From NCBI GenBank assembly GCA_024653965.1, contig JANLGW010000013.1, positions 1 through 43,973 on the forward strand: a DNA stretch of 43,973 nucleotides, in the 5' to 3' direction. The translations under genes and the position numbers were made by a program. The notes under the pieces are model-generated. The model made no database searches, was not told the origin of the DNA, and saw nothing but the letters and a program-made list of their open reading frames with translations. Of this stretch, positions 7,223 to 15,909 are shown in pieces (position 1 is the first letter of the stretch; each line of letters opens with the position of its first letter). Source of the stretch: Rhodospirillales bacterium (GTDB taxonomy: Bacteria; Pseudomonadota; Alphaproteobacteria; Rhodospirillales; Magnetovibrionaceae).

Positions 7223-9010
7223 ATGGCGACGACTCCGAACGGTTTCAATCTCGACAACTCCGGCCGCCGTGTGGTGGTTGATCCGGTGACCCGCATTGAA
7301 GGTCACTTGCGCGTCGAAGTGAACGTGGATGAAAACAACGTGATCCGCAATGCGGTGTCTACCGGCACCATGTGGCGTGGTCTGGAATTGATCTTGCAGG
7401 GCCGCGACCCGCGCGATGCTTGGGCATTTACCCAGCGCATCTGCGGTGTATGCACGGGTACGCATGCGCTAACCTCGGTGCGGGCGGTGGAAGATGCGTT
7501 AGACATTTCCATTCCCGAAAACGCCAACTCCATCCGTAACCTCATGCAGTTGACCCTGCAGGTTCACGATCATCTGGTGCATTTTTATCATCTGCATGCG
7601 TTGGATTGGGTGGACGTGGTCTCGGCGTTGAATGCCGACCCGAAAGCGACTTCTGAACTGGCACAGTCTATTTCCAAGTGGCCGCTGAGTTCGCCCGGTT
7701 ATTTCAAGGACGTGCAGGGGCGCTTGAAGAAGTTTGTGGAGAGCGGTCAGTTAGGCCCGTTCAAAAACGCTTATTGGGGGCACCCGGCCTATAAACTTCC
7801 GGCGGAAGCGAACCTGATGGCCGTGGCGCATTATCTTGAAGCGCTCGATTTCCAAAAGGACATCGTCAAGATTCACGCCATCTTCGGCGGTAAGAACCCG
7901 CACCCGAACTGGCTGGTGGGCGGTGTGCCCTGCGCCATCAATCTCGACGGCGAAGGTTCGGTAGGCGCGATCAACATGGAACGCCTTAACATGGTGTCGT
8001 CCATTATCGATCGCTGCATCGAGTTCACCGAGCAGGTTTACATTCCCGATCTGCTCGCGGTGGCGAGTTTCTATAAAGGCTGGCTCTATGGCGGCGGGTT
8101 GTCGTCCAAAAGCGTGCTTTCCTACGGTGATATACCCGATCACGCCAATGATTATTCGGCGGCCAACCTAATGTTGCCGCGCGGCGCGATTATCAACGGC
8201 GATCTCAGCACCGTCCATGAAGTGGATCAGCGCGATCCCGAACAGATTCAGGAATTTGTCGATCACTCTTGGTACACCTACGAAGGCGACGCCAAGGGCC
8301 TGCATCCGTTCGACGGTCAGACCAATCCGCACTTCGAGTTGGGCGCGGGCGTTAAGGGCGATGCCAAGCGTATCGTCAACATTGACGAAAATGCCAAATA
8401 TTCATGGATCAAGGCTCCGCGCTGGCGTGGCCATGCCATGGAAGTGGGGCCGTTGTCGCGTTATATCATCGGTTACGCGCAGGGCAACCCTGAATTCAAG
8501 GAACCCGTTGAAGCGGTGCTCAAACATCTCGATGCTCCGGTTAGCGCGTTGTTCTCAACGCTTGGTCGCACGGCGGCGCGGGGGCTGGAATGCCAGTGGG
8601 CGGCGCATAAGATGCGCTACTTCTTCGACAAATTGATCGCCAACATTAAGGCTGGCGATAGTGCAACCGCCAATACCGCAAAGTGGGATCCGGCGGCATG
8701 GCCGAAATCCGCCAAGGGTGCTGGTTTTACCGAAGCTCCGCGTGGTGCGTTGGGGCATTGGGTCGAAATCGCCGACGGCAAAATCAAGAGCTATCAGTGT
8801 ATCGTTCCCACCACGTGGAATGGTTCACCGCGCGACGCGCAAGGCAATATCGGTGCGTTCGAAGCCTCGCTTATGGACACGCCGATGGCGGATCCCGAGC
8901 AGCCGCTGGAAATCATCCGCACCTTGCACAGCTTCGATCCGTGCTTGGCGTGTTCTACCCACGTGATGTCGCCCGACGGTCAGGAAATGGCCGAGGTCAA
9001 GGTCCGTTAA
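7223..9010 (+). CDS. hupL: Uptake [NiFe] hydrogenase large subunit HupL
   Basis: A 595-residue catalytic subunit carrying the Ni-Fe(CN)2CO site. The first cysteine pair is RICGVC (Cys74, Cys77) and the second is DPCLACSTH (Cys574, Cys577), followed by a 15-residue tail after His580 ([15 protein letters not shown]). HupD would remove this tail after nickel insertion. The gas-channel positions are Val (CGVC) and Leu (FYHLHALD), as in catalytic hydrogenases, in contrast to HupV at 14454. The length is normal for group 1 enzymes. There is no signal peptide; it is exported by association with HupS. It starts 21 bases after hupS with a good ribosome-binding site (GGGGAGGA). Confidence 0.98.
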   Translation: MATTPNGFNLDNSGRRVVVDPVTRIEGHLRVEVNVDENNVIRNAVSTGTMWRGLELILQGRDPRDAWAFTQRICGVCTGTHALTSVRAVEDALDISIPENANSIRNLMQLTLQVHDHLVHFYHLHALDWVDVVSALNADPKATSELAQSISKWPLSSPGYFKDVQGRLKKFVESGQLGPFKNAYWGHPAYKLPAEANLMAVAHYLEALDFQKDIVKIHAIFGGKNPHPNWLVGGVPCAINLDGEGSVGAINMERLNMVSSIIDRCIEFTEQVYIPDLLAVASFYKGWLYGGGLSSKSVLSYGDIPDHANDYSAANLMLPRGAIINGDLSTVHEVDQRDPEQIQEFVDHSWYTYEGDAKGLHPFDGQTNPHFELGAGVKGDAKRIVNIDENAKYSWIKAPRWRGHAMEVGPLSRYIIGYAQGNPEFKEPVEAVLKHLDAPVSALFSTLGRTAARGLECQWAAHKMRYFFDKLIANIKAGDSATANTAKWDPAAWPKSAKGAGFTEAPRGALGHWVEIADGKIKSYQCIVPTTWNGSPRDAQGNIGAFEASLMDTPMADPEQPLEIIRTLHSFDPCLACSTHVMSPDGQEMAEVKVR

Positions 9011-9034
9011 TCCACATTGGGGGAGGGTTGAGCC

Positions 9035-9727
9035 ATGAGTACGGAACACGTTACCGAAGCGCGAACGTCCGTCTACGTTTACGAAGCCCCAGTGCGGGTC
9101 TGGCACTGGATCAATGCCGCAAGCATCGTCGTTTTGGCTGTGACGGGTTATTTCATTGGTAATCCACTGCCCAGCGTGGGCGGTGATACCAGTGACATGT
9201 ACGTGATGGGCACCATTCGCTTCGTGCACTTCAGCGCGGCGTATATTTTTGCGGTGGGTTTTATCGGGCGTATCTATTGGGCGTTTGTGGGCAATCATCA
9301 TGCTCACCAGCTTTTCACCCTGCCGTTTTGGCGCGGTGAATTTTGGCGAGAGCTGTTCTTTGAAATGCGCTGGTACCTGTTTATGGAACGTGCGCCGAAG
9401 AAGTATGAGGGCCACAATCCGCTGGCGCAGTTCTTCATGTTTTTCGCCGTGATGTTGCTGTCGATTTTCATGATCTGCTCGGGCTTCGCGCTTTATGGTG
9501 AAGGTCAAGGAATCGGCAGTTGGCAATATTCCCTATTTGGTTGGATGTTCGACATCTTTACCAACAGCATGCTCCTGCATTCTTGGCACCGTTTGGGCAT
9601 GTGGGTGTTGGTGGTGTTCATCATCGTCCACGTTTATGCGGCGATCCGCGAAGACATCATGTCGCGTCAGTCGATCATCTCGACCATGATCAGTGGCGAA
9701 CGGATGTTTAAGGACAGCAAGGATTGA
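9035..9727 (+). CDS. hupC: Hydrogenase-associated cytochrome b HupC
   Basis: A 230-residue integral membrane di-heme cytochrome b that passes electrons from HupS to the quinone pool. Four hydrophobic segments are evident, at about residues 25-45, 70-90, 130-155 and 180-205. Histidines expected as heme ligands lie in VWHWINAASI near the start, in VHFSAAY, and in LHSWHRLGMW and FIIVHVYAAIRED near the end. The length and C-terminus (SRQSIISTMISGERMFKD) match the HupC/HyaC family. It sits in the usual order after hupL with a strong ribosome-binding site, GGGGGAGGG. Confidence 0.95.
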   Translation: MSTEHVTEARTSVYVYEAPVRVWHWINAASIVVLAVTGYFIGNPLPSVGGDTSDMYVMGTIRFVHFSAAYIFAVGFIGRIYWAFVGNHHAHQLFTLPFWRGEFWRELFFEMRWYLFMERAPKKYEGHNPLAQFFMFFAVMLLSIFMICSGFALYGEGQGIGSWQYSLFGWMFDIFTNSMLLHSWHRLGMWVLVVFIIVHVYAAIREDIMSRQSIISTMISGERMFKDSKD

Positions 9728-9731
9728 TCCG

Positions 9732-10331
9732 ATGACGACGAACGGCAACATTTTAGTTCTCGGTATTGGGAATATTCTGTGGGCCGACGAAGGTTTCGGT
9801 GTGCGCGCGGTGGAAGAATTTCACCGCCGCTACCAGGTTCCCGAAGACGTCGTTTTGATGGATGGCGGCACCCAAGGGCTGTATCTGGTGCAGTTCGTTC
9901 AGGAAGCCGAAAAACTATTGGTGTTCGACGCGGTCGATTACGGCTTAAAACCCGGGGAAATGATCGTCGTACGCGGTGATGAAGTGCCTAAGTTCACGGG
10001 TGCAAAAAAGATGAGCCTGCATCAGACTGGATTTCAGGAAGTTCTCTCCGCCGCCGATTTCACGGGCCACTACCCCAGTGATTTGACGCTGATCGGTGTG
10101 CAGGCATTGGACCTTGAAGACTGGGGTGGCAGCCTGACGAATTTGGTGAAGATCAAAATGGACGAAGCCTTGGCCATTGCCGTCAAGCAATTGCAAGACT
10201 GGGGTGTCGAAGTCGTCAAACGCGATACACCGTTGGCTCATCGCGATGGCCTGATGGAACACAGCCTGGATATTGGCGGTTATGAAAATGGCCATCCGTT
10301 GCGCGCCTTCGATATTGATGGAAGGGCTTAG
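9732..10331 (+). CDS. hupD: Hydrogenase maturation endopeptidase HupD
   Basis: A 199-residue HyaD/HybD-type peptidase that clips the C-terminal tail of HupL after metal-site assembly. Visible family features are ILVLGIGNILWADEGFGVRAVEEF (the Glu/Asp that senses nickel), LMDGGTQGL, FDAVDYGLKPG and LHQTGFQEVLSAAD with the conserved His. The ATG at 9732 follows AAGGAT and gives the family N-terminus; the frame is open further upstream into hupC but is unrelated there. The C-terminal extension after about residue 165 is slightly longer than the minimal family core. Confidence 0.95.
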   Translation: MTTNGNILVLGIGNILWADEGFGVRAVEEFHRRYQVPEDVVLMDGGTQGLYLVQFVQEAEKLLVFDAVDYGLKPGEMIVVRGDEVPKFTGAKKMSLHQTGFQEVLSAADFTGHYPSDLTLIGVQALDLEDWGGSLTNLVKIKMDEALAIAVKQLQDWGVEVVKRDTPLAHRDGLMEHSLDIGGYENGHPLRAFDIDGRA

Positions 10332-10334
10332 GTC

Positions 10335-10679
10335 ATGTGTCTCGGCATTCCCATGCGCGTGATGGAGCAAGGCGAAGGCTGGGCCATGTGCGAGGGGCGT
10401 GGCGAAGTGCGTCGTGTCTGCACGCTGCTGCTCGAAGAGCATGGGCTGGGCGACTGGGTGCTGGTGCATCTCGACAACGCTATGCGCGTTTTGGATGAAA
10501 CCGAAGCACGGCAAATTAGTGATGCAATCGAGGCCCTGGACGTTGCGCTGAGCGGCGGAAATTTTGATCATTTGTTTGCCGACTTGGTTGGACGTGAGCC
10601 CGAACTTCCTCAAGCCTTGCGGACCTCCCCCAATGACATCCCCTGGGTGCAACCCATAGCGGAGAACAAAGTCGCATGA
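10335..10679 (+). CDS. hupF: HypC-family chaperone HupF
   Basis: A 114-residue protein starting MCLGIPMRV, the invariant HypC/HupF N-terminus whose Cys2 binds the iron ligand carrier or the large-subunit precursor. The core barrel (GEGWAMCEGRGEVRRV, GDWVLVHLDNAMRVLDE) matches HypC. A C-terminal extension of about 35 residues, absent from the 78-residue HypC at 19571, marks it as HupF, which in Rhizobium leguminosarum protects HupL during aerobic maturation. It lies three bases after hupD, and its stop overlaps the next start. Confidence 0.92.
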   Translation: MCLGIPMRVMEQGEGWAMCEGRGEVRRVCTLLLEEHGLGDWVLVHLDNAMRVLDETEARQISDAIEALDVALSGGNFDHLFADLVGREPELPQALRTSPNDIPWVQPIAENKVA

Positions 10680-11071
10680 TGGACGCTTCATCCGCATTGG
10701 ATCGTATGATCGAGCGCACGAACGTGCCGGTTCTCGATGCTAAAGGCGTCGCCGAACAGGCGGCCTTAGGCGATTGGATATTGCTGTTTGCGGGCGATCC
10801 TACGGGTCGTGTGGAAGTCGCCGATCTGGCGGTGATTTTACCGGAAATCGTCAAGGGCCGCGCAGGCGAATTGATGTTCGGCGTGATCGATCGCGAGGCC
10901 GAGGATGCCTTGGCGGCGCAAATGGGCGTTTTTGTTAAACCGACGTTGGTATTTTTGCGCGAAGGCGTGGTGATGGGCGTCATTCCGCGCATCAAAGATT
11001 GGTCATTTTACGAGCAAATGCTGAATGAATATCTGCCACTTGGTGGCAGTGACCGGAGAGCCAGCGCATGA
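10676..11071 (+). CDS. hupG: Hydrogenase assembly protein HupG (HyaE family)
   Basis: A 131-residue thioredoxin-fold protein of the HupG/HyaE family without a CxxC active site. Family members are reported to act as chaperones for the Tat-exported hydrogenase small subunit. Recognisable segments are WILLFAGDPTGRVEVADLAVILPE, a FGVIDREAEDALAAQMGVFVKPTLVFLREG strand-turn with the cis-proline region, and the C-terminal KDWSFYEQML. It overlaps hupF and hupH by four bases each. Its identity rests on both the sequence and the conserved position between hupF and hupH. Confidence 0.88.
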   Translation: MMDASSALDRMIERTNVPVLDAKGVAEQAALGDWILLFAGDPTGRVEVADLAVILPEIVKGRAGELMFGVIDREAEDALAAQMGVFVKPTLVFLREGVVMGVIPRIKDWSFYEQMLNEYLPLGGSDRRASA

Positions 11072-11913
11072 CCCTTAAAATGTTCGAATGGCCCGAAGAC
11101 CGCAGCGCGGAATTGACCGTTCAATCGGTGGTGGGCATCAATCTGGATGAAATCGAGCAAGATGAACGCGACCGTCAGTTGGGTTTGGCGCGCGCCGAAG
11201 CGTTGGCTGCCCAGGCATCGGCGGGAATTGCGCTGTTGCGCGATATCGCTGCGGCCATGTTGAAGCATAAAGAAACCGATGCGCCCTTAACGTTCAGCAC
11301 GGAGCATCTTGATGCCGTATCGCGCACATTGGTATCGGAAGTTTTGGGGCGTGGCGAAGTTTCGGGTCAGGTCAGCGAACCCGCGCCGATGCAGATTCAA
11401 GAAAGCGTGTATCCCGGCCTGTGGCGGGTAAAAAGTGCTGCGCGTGCCGATGCGCCGGAATGCCTGATTATCGCCGATGTTCCGCCCATGCTGCGGTTTC
11501 ATGCCCATAAATCCATCGATCCCACCATGCGGATCAACAAGGAACGCGAAGGGGTGATGAACGCACTGCCAGTGCTGGCGGAAATCCGCGATCATGTTAA
11601 AGGCTATGTTTCCGGCAGCAACAATCACGTGATCAACTTCACGCTGTTGCCCATGAGTGAAGCCGACATGGGGTTGATGCGGGAAACCTTGGGCGCAGGC
11701 CATGTGGACATGGTATCCAAGGGTTACGGCAAGTGCCGGGTGTGTTCGACGCGCTGGCCGAACGTGTGGTCGGTGCAGTTCTTCAACGCCATGGACACCA
11801 TTATTCTTGATTCCTTGGAAGTCGGTGACGTGCCGGTGTCGGTCCGCGCGGCGGGAGATGATTTTGTCGATAGCGGTGCGCGCATTCTGGAAGTGATTGA
11901 GGCGTATCTGTGA
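11068..11913 (+). CDS. hupH: Hydrogenase expression/formation protein HupH (HyaF family)
   Basis: A 281-residue protein of the HupH/HyaF family, required in related bacteria for maturation of the uptake hydrogenase, probably at the HupS iron-sulfur stage. The N-terminal half is helical and variable. The C-terminal half has the family features GLWRVK, NALPVLAEIRDH, NHVINFTLLPMSEADM, the CRVCSTRWPNVWSVQFFNAMD segment with a Cys pair, and DSLEVGDVPVSVRAAGDDF. It is coupled to hupG (ATGA overlap) and shares one base with the next start (TGATG). Confidence 0.9.
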   Translation: MTLKMFEWPEDRSAELTVQSVVGINLDEIEQDERDRQLGLARAEALAAQASAGIALLRDIAAAMLKHKETDAPLTFSTEHLDAVSRTLVSEVLGRGEVSGQVSEPAPMQIQESVYPGLWRVKSAARADAPECLIIADVPPMLRFHAHKSIDPTMRINKEREGVMNALPVLAEIRDHVKGYVSGSNNHVINFTLLPMSEADMGLMRETLGAGHVDMVSKGYGKCRVCSTRWPNVWSVQFFNAMDTIILDSLEVGDVPVSVRAAGDDFVDSGARILEVIEAYL

Positions 11914-12674
11914 TGAACCATCAGCACGCCAAGCTTTTGCCATCATCTGCTTCTGTTGCCCATATGGCCAAAGGGCGTATGGAATGCGGGGTATGCTGGT
12001 ACGTCTACGATCCGGCACAAGGCGATGACGTGTGGCAGATTGAGGCCGATATCGCGTTCGGCGCGTTGCCTGATCATTGGCGCTGTCCGCAGTGCGATGC
12101 GGAAAAATCCAAGTTTTTAGCCTTGGATATTGCGGATGAAAATGTGCAGACCGGCGGGGCCGAAGATGTGCAAGCGCTGATCGCCGCTTATCAGCGTGTG
12201 GATCAAGAACGGATGCAAGATATTCCGTTTCGCAATGCCAAACTCTCTATTGAGGCGGTGGACTTTCAACCCTGGCAAGGCGGCTCGCTTGGCGTTGTCA
12301 TAACGCCGTGGTTTATGAATTTGGTGTATCTCGCTGGCCCCAACACCGATTGGACGGCGCACCGGCATGGTGATTTGGTTACTCATGTGCTGCCGTCTGG
12401 GCGTTATCAATTTATCCACGGCGATTTGGAAGGTTTTGGGCCGTTGCAGAGTTGCTCGTTGATGTCCCCGGTCACCGATTTTGAAGATATGGAAGCGGCG
12501 CGCATCACCGCGCGGGAAGTCATGCGCCTGATGTTGATCGCGCCGGGAGGCGAGCCAGAACCCGAGGGAATGCGCCTAAAGACCGAACCGGACCCGGAGC
12601 CTACACTGGCTAGCGGGGAGATCAGCCGACGTGAATTGTTGAGGGGACGGCGTGTCGCCGCTCCAGAGATTTGA
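11913..12674 (+). CDS. hupJ: Rubredoxin-HupJ fusion (HupI plus HupJ)
   Basis: A 253-residue two-domain protein. Residues about 22-70 form a rubredoxin with Cys-x2-Cys in ECGVCWYVYDP and RCPQCD, fitting a single Fe(Cys)4 site; this equals HupI/HoxR of other clusters. Residues about 85-210 are the HupJ/HybE/HoxT chaperone domain (FRNAKLSIEAVDFQPW, GVVITPWFMNLVYL, SGRYQFIHGD, FGPLQSCSLMSPV). An acidic, proline-rich tail follows. HupI homologues are needed for active enzyme under oxygen, and HybE-type proteins bind small-subunit precursors, so the fusion may bring an electron carrier to the cluster being assembled. No separate hupI is present. The start at 11913 is translationally coupled; ATG codons at 11964 and 11979 are alternatives. 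Confidence 0.88.
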   Translation: MNHQHAKLLPSSASVAHMAKGRMECGVCWYVYDPAQGDDVWQIEADIAFGALPDHWRCPQCDAEKSKFLALDIADENVQTGGAEDVQALIAAYQRVDQERMQDIPFRNAKLSIEAVDFQPWQGGSLGVVITPWFMNLVYLAGPNTDWTAHRHGDLVTHVLPSGRYQFIHGDLEGFGPLQSCSLMSPVTDFEDMEAARITAREVMRLMLIAPGGEPEPEGMRLKTEPDPEPTLASGEISRRELLRGRRVAAPEI

Positions 12675-12693
12675 GCTTATGAGGAGACGACAG

Positions 12694-13290
12694 ATGAGCT
12701 GTAAAAAAGTATTGGGATTAAGCGCCATGTTTATGCTTGCCGCCGTTTCGGGGGCTGAGGCGCACGTCGGCGTCGGCGTGGTGAGCGGAACCGTGGCAGG
12801 CTTCACCCATCCCGTTGCTGGGCTGGATCACGTGCTGGCGATGATCGCGGTGGGTGTGCTTGCTGCCCAACAGGGTGGACGGGCGCTGTGGTCTATTCCC
12901 TTGGCGTTTGTCGCCATGATGTTGGTGGGCGGCGTGTTGGGTGTTGCTGGTATTGCGGTGCCGTTCGTCGAGCAGGGCATTATGGGCTCGATCATTGTGA
13001 TGGGTGTTGTCGTTGCCTTGGGTCGCGCCATGCCGATGCCTTTGGCCATGGCTATGGTCGGTCTCTTTGCGGTGTTTCATGGCCATGCCCATGGCACGGA
13101 AATGCCGGTGGATGCATCGGGCGCTCTTTACGGGTTGGGTTTTGCCATCGCAACGGCGATGCTGCACGTCTCTGGTATCGCTGCTGCTGTATCGGCGCAG
13201 AAATTTGCACGACAGGTTGCACCCGTATTGGTAAGGATCGGCGGCGGCATCATTGCCACTTTAGGTATGGCGATGCTCGCGGGTGCCTAA
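12694..13290 (+). CDS. hupE: Nickel permease HupE (HupE/UreJ family)
   Basis: A 198-residue membrane protein that brings Ni2+ into the cell for [NiFe] hydrogenase, and possibly for the urease encoded downstream. It starts with a signal peptide ending near GAEAH, so the mature N-terminus is HVGVG. The nickel motif HPVAGLDHVLAMIAVG and a second HGHAHGTE histidine cluster sit among about six hydrophobic segments. The ATG at 12694 follows GAGGAGA; another at 12679 would add five basic residues. It ends the first hup operon: a strong terminator follows at 13339. Confidence 0.93.
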   Translation: MSCKKVLGLSAMFMLAAVSGAEAHVGVGVVSGTVAGFTHPVAGLDHVLAMIAVGVLAAQQGGRALWSIPLAFVAMMLVGGVLGVAGIAVPFVEQGIMGSIIVMGVVVALGRAMPMPLAMAMVGLFAVFHGHAHGTEMPVDASGALYGLGFAIATAMLHVSGIAAAVSAQKFARQVAPVLVRIGGGIIATLGMAMLAGA

Positions 13291-13317
13291 CGCGTTTTGA
13301 AATTTTGGGTTTCCCTC

Positions 13318-13333
13318 TGACGTCACGACGTCA
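13318..13333. repeat. Inverted repeat TGACGTC-N2-GACGTCA
   Basis: Perfect 7-base arms separated by AC lie between the hupE stop and the terminator. The dyad could be an operator for the downstream hupUV promoter (about 60 bases away) or part of the hupE 3' end. I cannot assign a regulator. Confidence 0.45.
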
Positions 13334-13338
13334 ATAAT

Positions 13339-13380
13339 TGGGCCGGGCGTGGGTTCCTCATCCGCACCGGCCCATTTTTC
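13339..13380 (+). terminator. Rho-independent terminator after hupE
   Basis: TGGGCCGG at 13339-13346 pairs perfectly with CCGGCCCA at 13367-13374, with a further GCG/CGC pairing inside, followed by TTTTTC. It separates the structural and maturation operon hupSLCDFGHJE from the sensor genes hupUV. Confidence 0.88.
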
Positions 13381-13391
13381 TGAGCGCGTGC

Positions 13392-13420
13392 TTGTCAGCG
13401 AAACTTACCCGGACTAAACT
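13392..13420 (+). promoter_or_regulatory. Sigma-70-like promoter of hupUV
   Basis: TTGTCA (13392-13397) and TAAACT (13415-13420) are separated by 17 bases, giving 5/6 and 4/6 matches. The start is expected near 13427, about 30 bases before hupU. A housekeeping promoter suits a sensor that must be present before hydrogen appears. Confidence 0.55.
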
Positions 13421-13458
13421 TTTTCAGCCCAAACCCCCCAGTAAAGGCTTTTGTCGCG

Positions 13459-14457
13459 ATGTTCAACATCCTCTGGCTTCAGGCAGGCAGTTGCGGCGGC
13501 TGCACCATGGCGGCGCTGACGGCGGAAGATCGCGGCCTGATCCAGGCGCTTAAAGCCTTCGACGTGAATGTGTTGTGGCACCCGGCGCTATCGTTGGAAA
13601 CCGGCGAGGATGCATTGGGGATTCTTCAAGATGTGTTAGACGGTCGGCAATCGCTTGATGCCCTGTGTGTTGAAGGTTCGGTATTGCGCGGGCCGGGGGG
13701 CAGTGGCCGTTTTCAGATGTTGGCTGGTACGGATCGTTCGATGGCGGCGTGGATTGCCGATCTTGCTCTGCGTGCGCGTTATGTGGTGGCGGTGGGTACC
13801 TGCGCGGCATTCGGCGGTATCCCCATGGCGGACGGCGCGGTGACGGATGCGTGTGGCTTGACCTATGAAGGGGATGAAGCCGGCGGGTTGCTGGGAAGTA
13901 ATTTCAGATCGCGTAGCGGCCTGCCGGTAATCAATATTGCGGGCTGTGCGCCCCATCCCGATTGGATATGCGAAACGCTGGGTCTGCTTGCCACCGGCGG
14001 CATGGAAGCGGCGCAGTTGGATGCCTTTTCCAGGCCGCGCTTTTACGCCGATCATTTGGCGCATCACGGCTGTTCGCGCAATGAGTATTACGAATTCAAG
14101 GCCAGCGCCAAGCGGTTCTCGCATTTGGGCTGCCTGATGGAAAATTTAGGCTGCAAGGCAACGCAGGCGGCGGGCGATTGCAATATCCGGTCGTGGAACG
14201 GGTCCATGGGCAGTTGTCCGGACGCGGGGTTCCCGTGCATCGCATGTACTTCTCCGGGTTTTGAACAGCCTACCGATGCGTTCCAAGAAACCGCCAAACG
14301 CGCGGGTATTCCCATCGGCCTTCCCGTTGATATGCCCAAAGCATGGTTTATTGCGCTTGCAGCACTTTCCAAATCGGCTACCCCGGAGCGGGTGAAATCG
14401 AACGCGGTGTCCGATCATGTGGTGGTGCCGCCCGCGCGTCTTGGAGAAAGTGAATGA
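13459..14457 (+). CDS. hupU: Regulatory (H2-sensing) hydrogenase small subunit HupU
   Basis: A 332-residue small subunit of the HupU/HoxB sensor type. Unlike HupS it has no Tat signal and no C-terminal anchor, so the protein is cytoplasmic. The proximal cluster motif is plain GSCGGC (Cys12, Cys15), without the extra cysteines of HupS; VGTCAAFGG and AGCAPHPDW follow. The medial and distal cluster ligands are in HHGCSRNEYYE, HLGCLMENLGCK and the PDAGFPCIAC region. Together with HupV it binds H2 and, in studied bacteria, signals through the kinase HupT/HoxJ. It overlaps hupV by four bases (ATGA). Confidence 0.95.
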   Translation: MFNILWLQAGSCGGCTMAALTAEDRGLIQALKAFDVNVLWHPALSLETGEDALGILQDVLDGRQSLDALCVEGSVLRGPGGSGRFQMLAGTDRSMAAWIADLALRARYVVAVGTCAAFGGIPMADGAVTDACGLTYEGDEAGGLLGSNFRSRSGLPVINIAGCAPHPDWICETLGLLATGGMEAAQLDAFSRPRFYADHLAHHGCSRNEYYEFKASAKRFSHLGCLMENLGCKATQAAGDCNIRSWNGSMGSCPDAGFPCIACTSPGFEQPTDAFQETAKRAGIPIGLPVDMPKAWFIALAALSKSATPERVKSNAVSDHVVVPPARLGESE

Positions 14458-15905
14458 CGCGGCGCATCATTGGTCCGTTCAATCGCGTCGAGGGCGATTT
14501 GGAGGTGCGTCTCGATATTGCCGCCGGAAAGGTTGAGGCCGCGCGCGTTTCGGCTTCCATGTACCGTGGGTTCGAGCAAATTCTTCATGGCCGTCCGATG
14601 ATGGACGCCATCTCCATCAACCCACGCATTTGCGGCATTTGTTCGGTGTCTCAATCGGTAGCGACTGCCGATGCGTTGGCCGATCTATTGGGAATTGTTC
14701 AACCCGAAAATGGGCGGCTCGGTATTAATCTGGTGCATGCGGCGGAAAACTTAGCCGATCATTTGACGCATTTTTATTTGTTTTTCATGCCTGATTTTAC
14801 ACGTGCCGTGTATGGGCAAAAGCCGTGGTTTGATGATGCGAGTGCGCGCTTTGCCGCGAAGTCCGGGCGGGGGCAGAGCGCGGTGCTGGCGGCTCGTGCG
14901 CGGTTGCTCAACATCACCGGGATTTTGGTGGGCAAATGGCCCCATACCTTGGCCATTCAACCGGGCGGGCTGACCCACGCGCCTGATGAAGGTGCGTGCA
15001 TGCGCCTGAAATCCGTTTTGGCGGATACCCGCACCTTTTTGCAAGACGTGTTGTTTGGTCAACCCTTGGAGCATATCGCCAACCTGGAAGGGCGGCAGGC
15101 CTTGGGTGTCGCCATTGACACGGCACTGGCGGCGGGCGCTGATTTCGGGCGATTTGGGCGTATTGCCCGGAATTTGTCACTGGAAGCGTATGGCCAGGGC
15201 TATACCCGGTTTATGAGTTTTGGCGCTTATCTGATCGCGGGTGAAGCGGCTTTTGCCCCTGGAATGATGGATGCCGGTACTCGCCATGCGCTGCGGGTGC
15301 CCGATTTTGCCGAGGAATTGAGCCATAGCTGGTATTCGGGTGAGCCCGCGCATCCAGAACAGGGCGAGACGCACCCCGATGCTGACCGGGAAGGGGCGTA
15401 TTCTTGGTCCAAGGCTCCGCGTGTGGCGGGTGAGCCCGTTGAAGTCGGCGCGATTGCCCGTCAGGTGGTGGCCGGACATTCGTTGATGCTTGATTTGGTG
15501 GGTGGCGGTCCTGCAAACGTGTATACGCGCATCGTCGCGCGCATGGTGGAAAGCGCCCGCATCGTGCTGTTGATGGAAGATTGGGTGCGGCGGCTTGAGC
15601 CCCTGGCCCCGGTAAATCTAGACACGCCTCATGCCAGCCAACAGAGCGGTTCTGGGGTGGGGTTGGTGGAAGCCGCACGCGGCAGTCTCGGTCACTGGGT
15701 GCGGATAGAAGCGGGACGCATCGAGCACTACCAAATCATTGCCCCGACCACCTGGAATTTTTCCCCTCGCGATGGGGCGGGAAAACCCGGTGCGGTGGAA
15801 TACGCGCTTGAAGGAACGCCGGTGGCCGACGGCGATGAAGGAGATGCCATGGTGCAGCATGTGGTGCGGTCGTTCGATCCGTGTATGGCGTGCACGGTCC
15901 ATTGA
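14454..15905 (+). CDS. hupV: Regulatory (H2-sensing) hydrogenase large subunit HupV
   Basis: A 483-residue large subunit of the HupV/HoxC sensor type. The N-terminal site RICGICSVSQ (Cys60, Cys63) is diagnostic of regulatory hydrogenases. The chain ends at DPCMACTVH with no tail after the final His, so no endopeptidase step is needed. Ile62 (CGIC) and Phe110 (FYLF) occupy the two gas-channel positions known in HoxC of Ralstonia eutropha to narrow access for oxygen; the catalytic HupL here has Val and Leu. HupUV is thus expected to turn over H2 slowly and stay active in air. The stop is followed after four bases by a large dyad. Confidence 0.96.
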   Translation: MTRRIIGPFNRVEGDLEVRLDIAAGKVEAARVSASMYRGFEQILHGRPMMDAISINPRICGICSVSQSVATADALADLLGIVQPENGRLGINLVHAAENLADHLTHFYLFFMPDFTRAVYGQKPWFDDASARFAAKSGRGQSAVLAARARLLNITGILVGKWPHTLAIQPGGLTHAPDEGACMRLKSVLADTRTFLQDVLFGQPLEHIANLEGRQALGVAIDTALAAGADFGRFGRIARNLSLEAYGQGYTRFMSFGAYLIAGEAAFAPGMMDAGTRHALRVPDFAEELSHSWYSGEPAHPEQGETHPDADREGAYSWSKAPRVAGEPVEVGAIARQVVAGHSLMLDLVGGGPANVYTRIVARMVESARIVLLMEDWVRRLEPLAPVNLDTPHASQQSGSGVGLVEAARGSLGHWVRIEAGRIEHYQIIAPTTWNFSPRDGAGKPGAVEYALEGTPVADGDEGDAMVQHVVRSFDPCMACTVH

Positions 15906-15909
15906 TCGC

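Noticed and set aside
13459-15905. A second catalytic hydrogenase
   Set aside because: The subunits lack a Tat signal, membrane anchor and cleavable C-terminal tail, and carry RICGICSVSQ; they are the sensor type HupUV.
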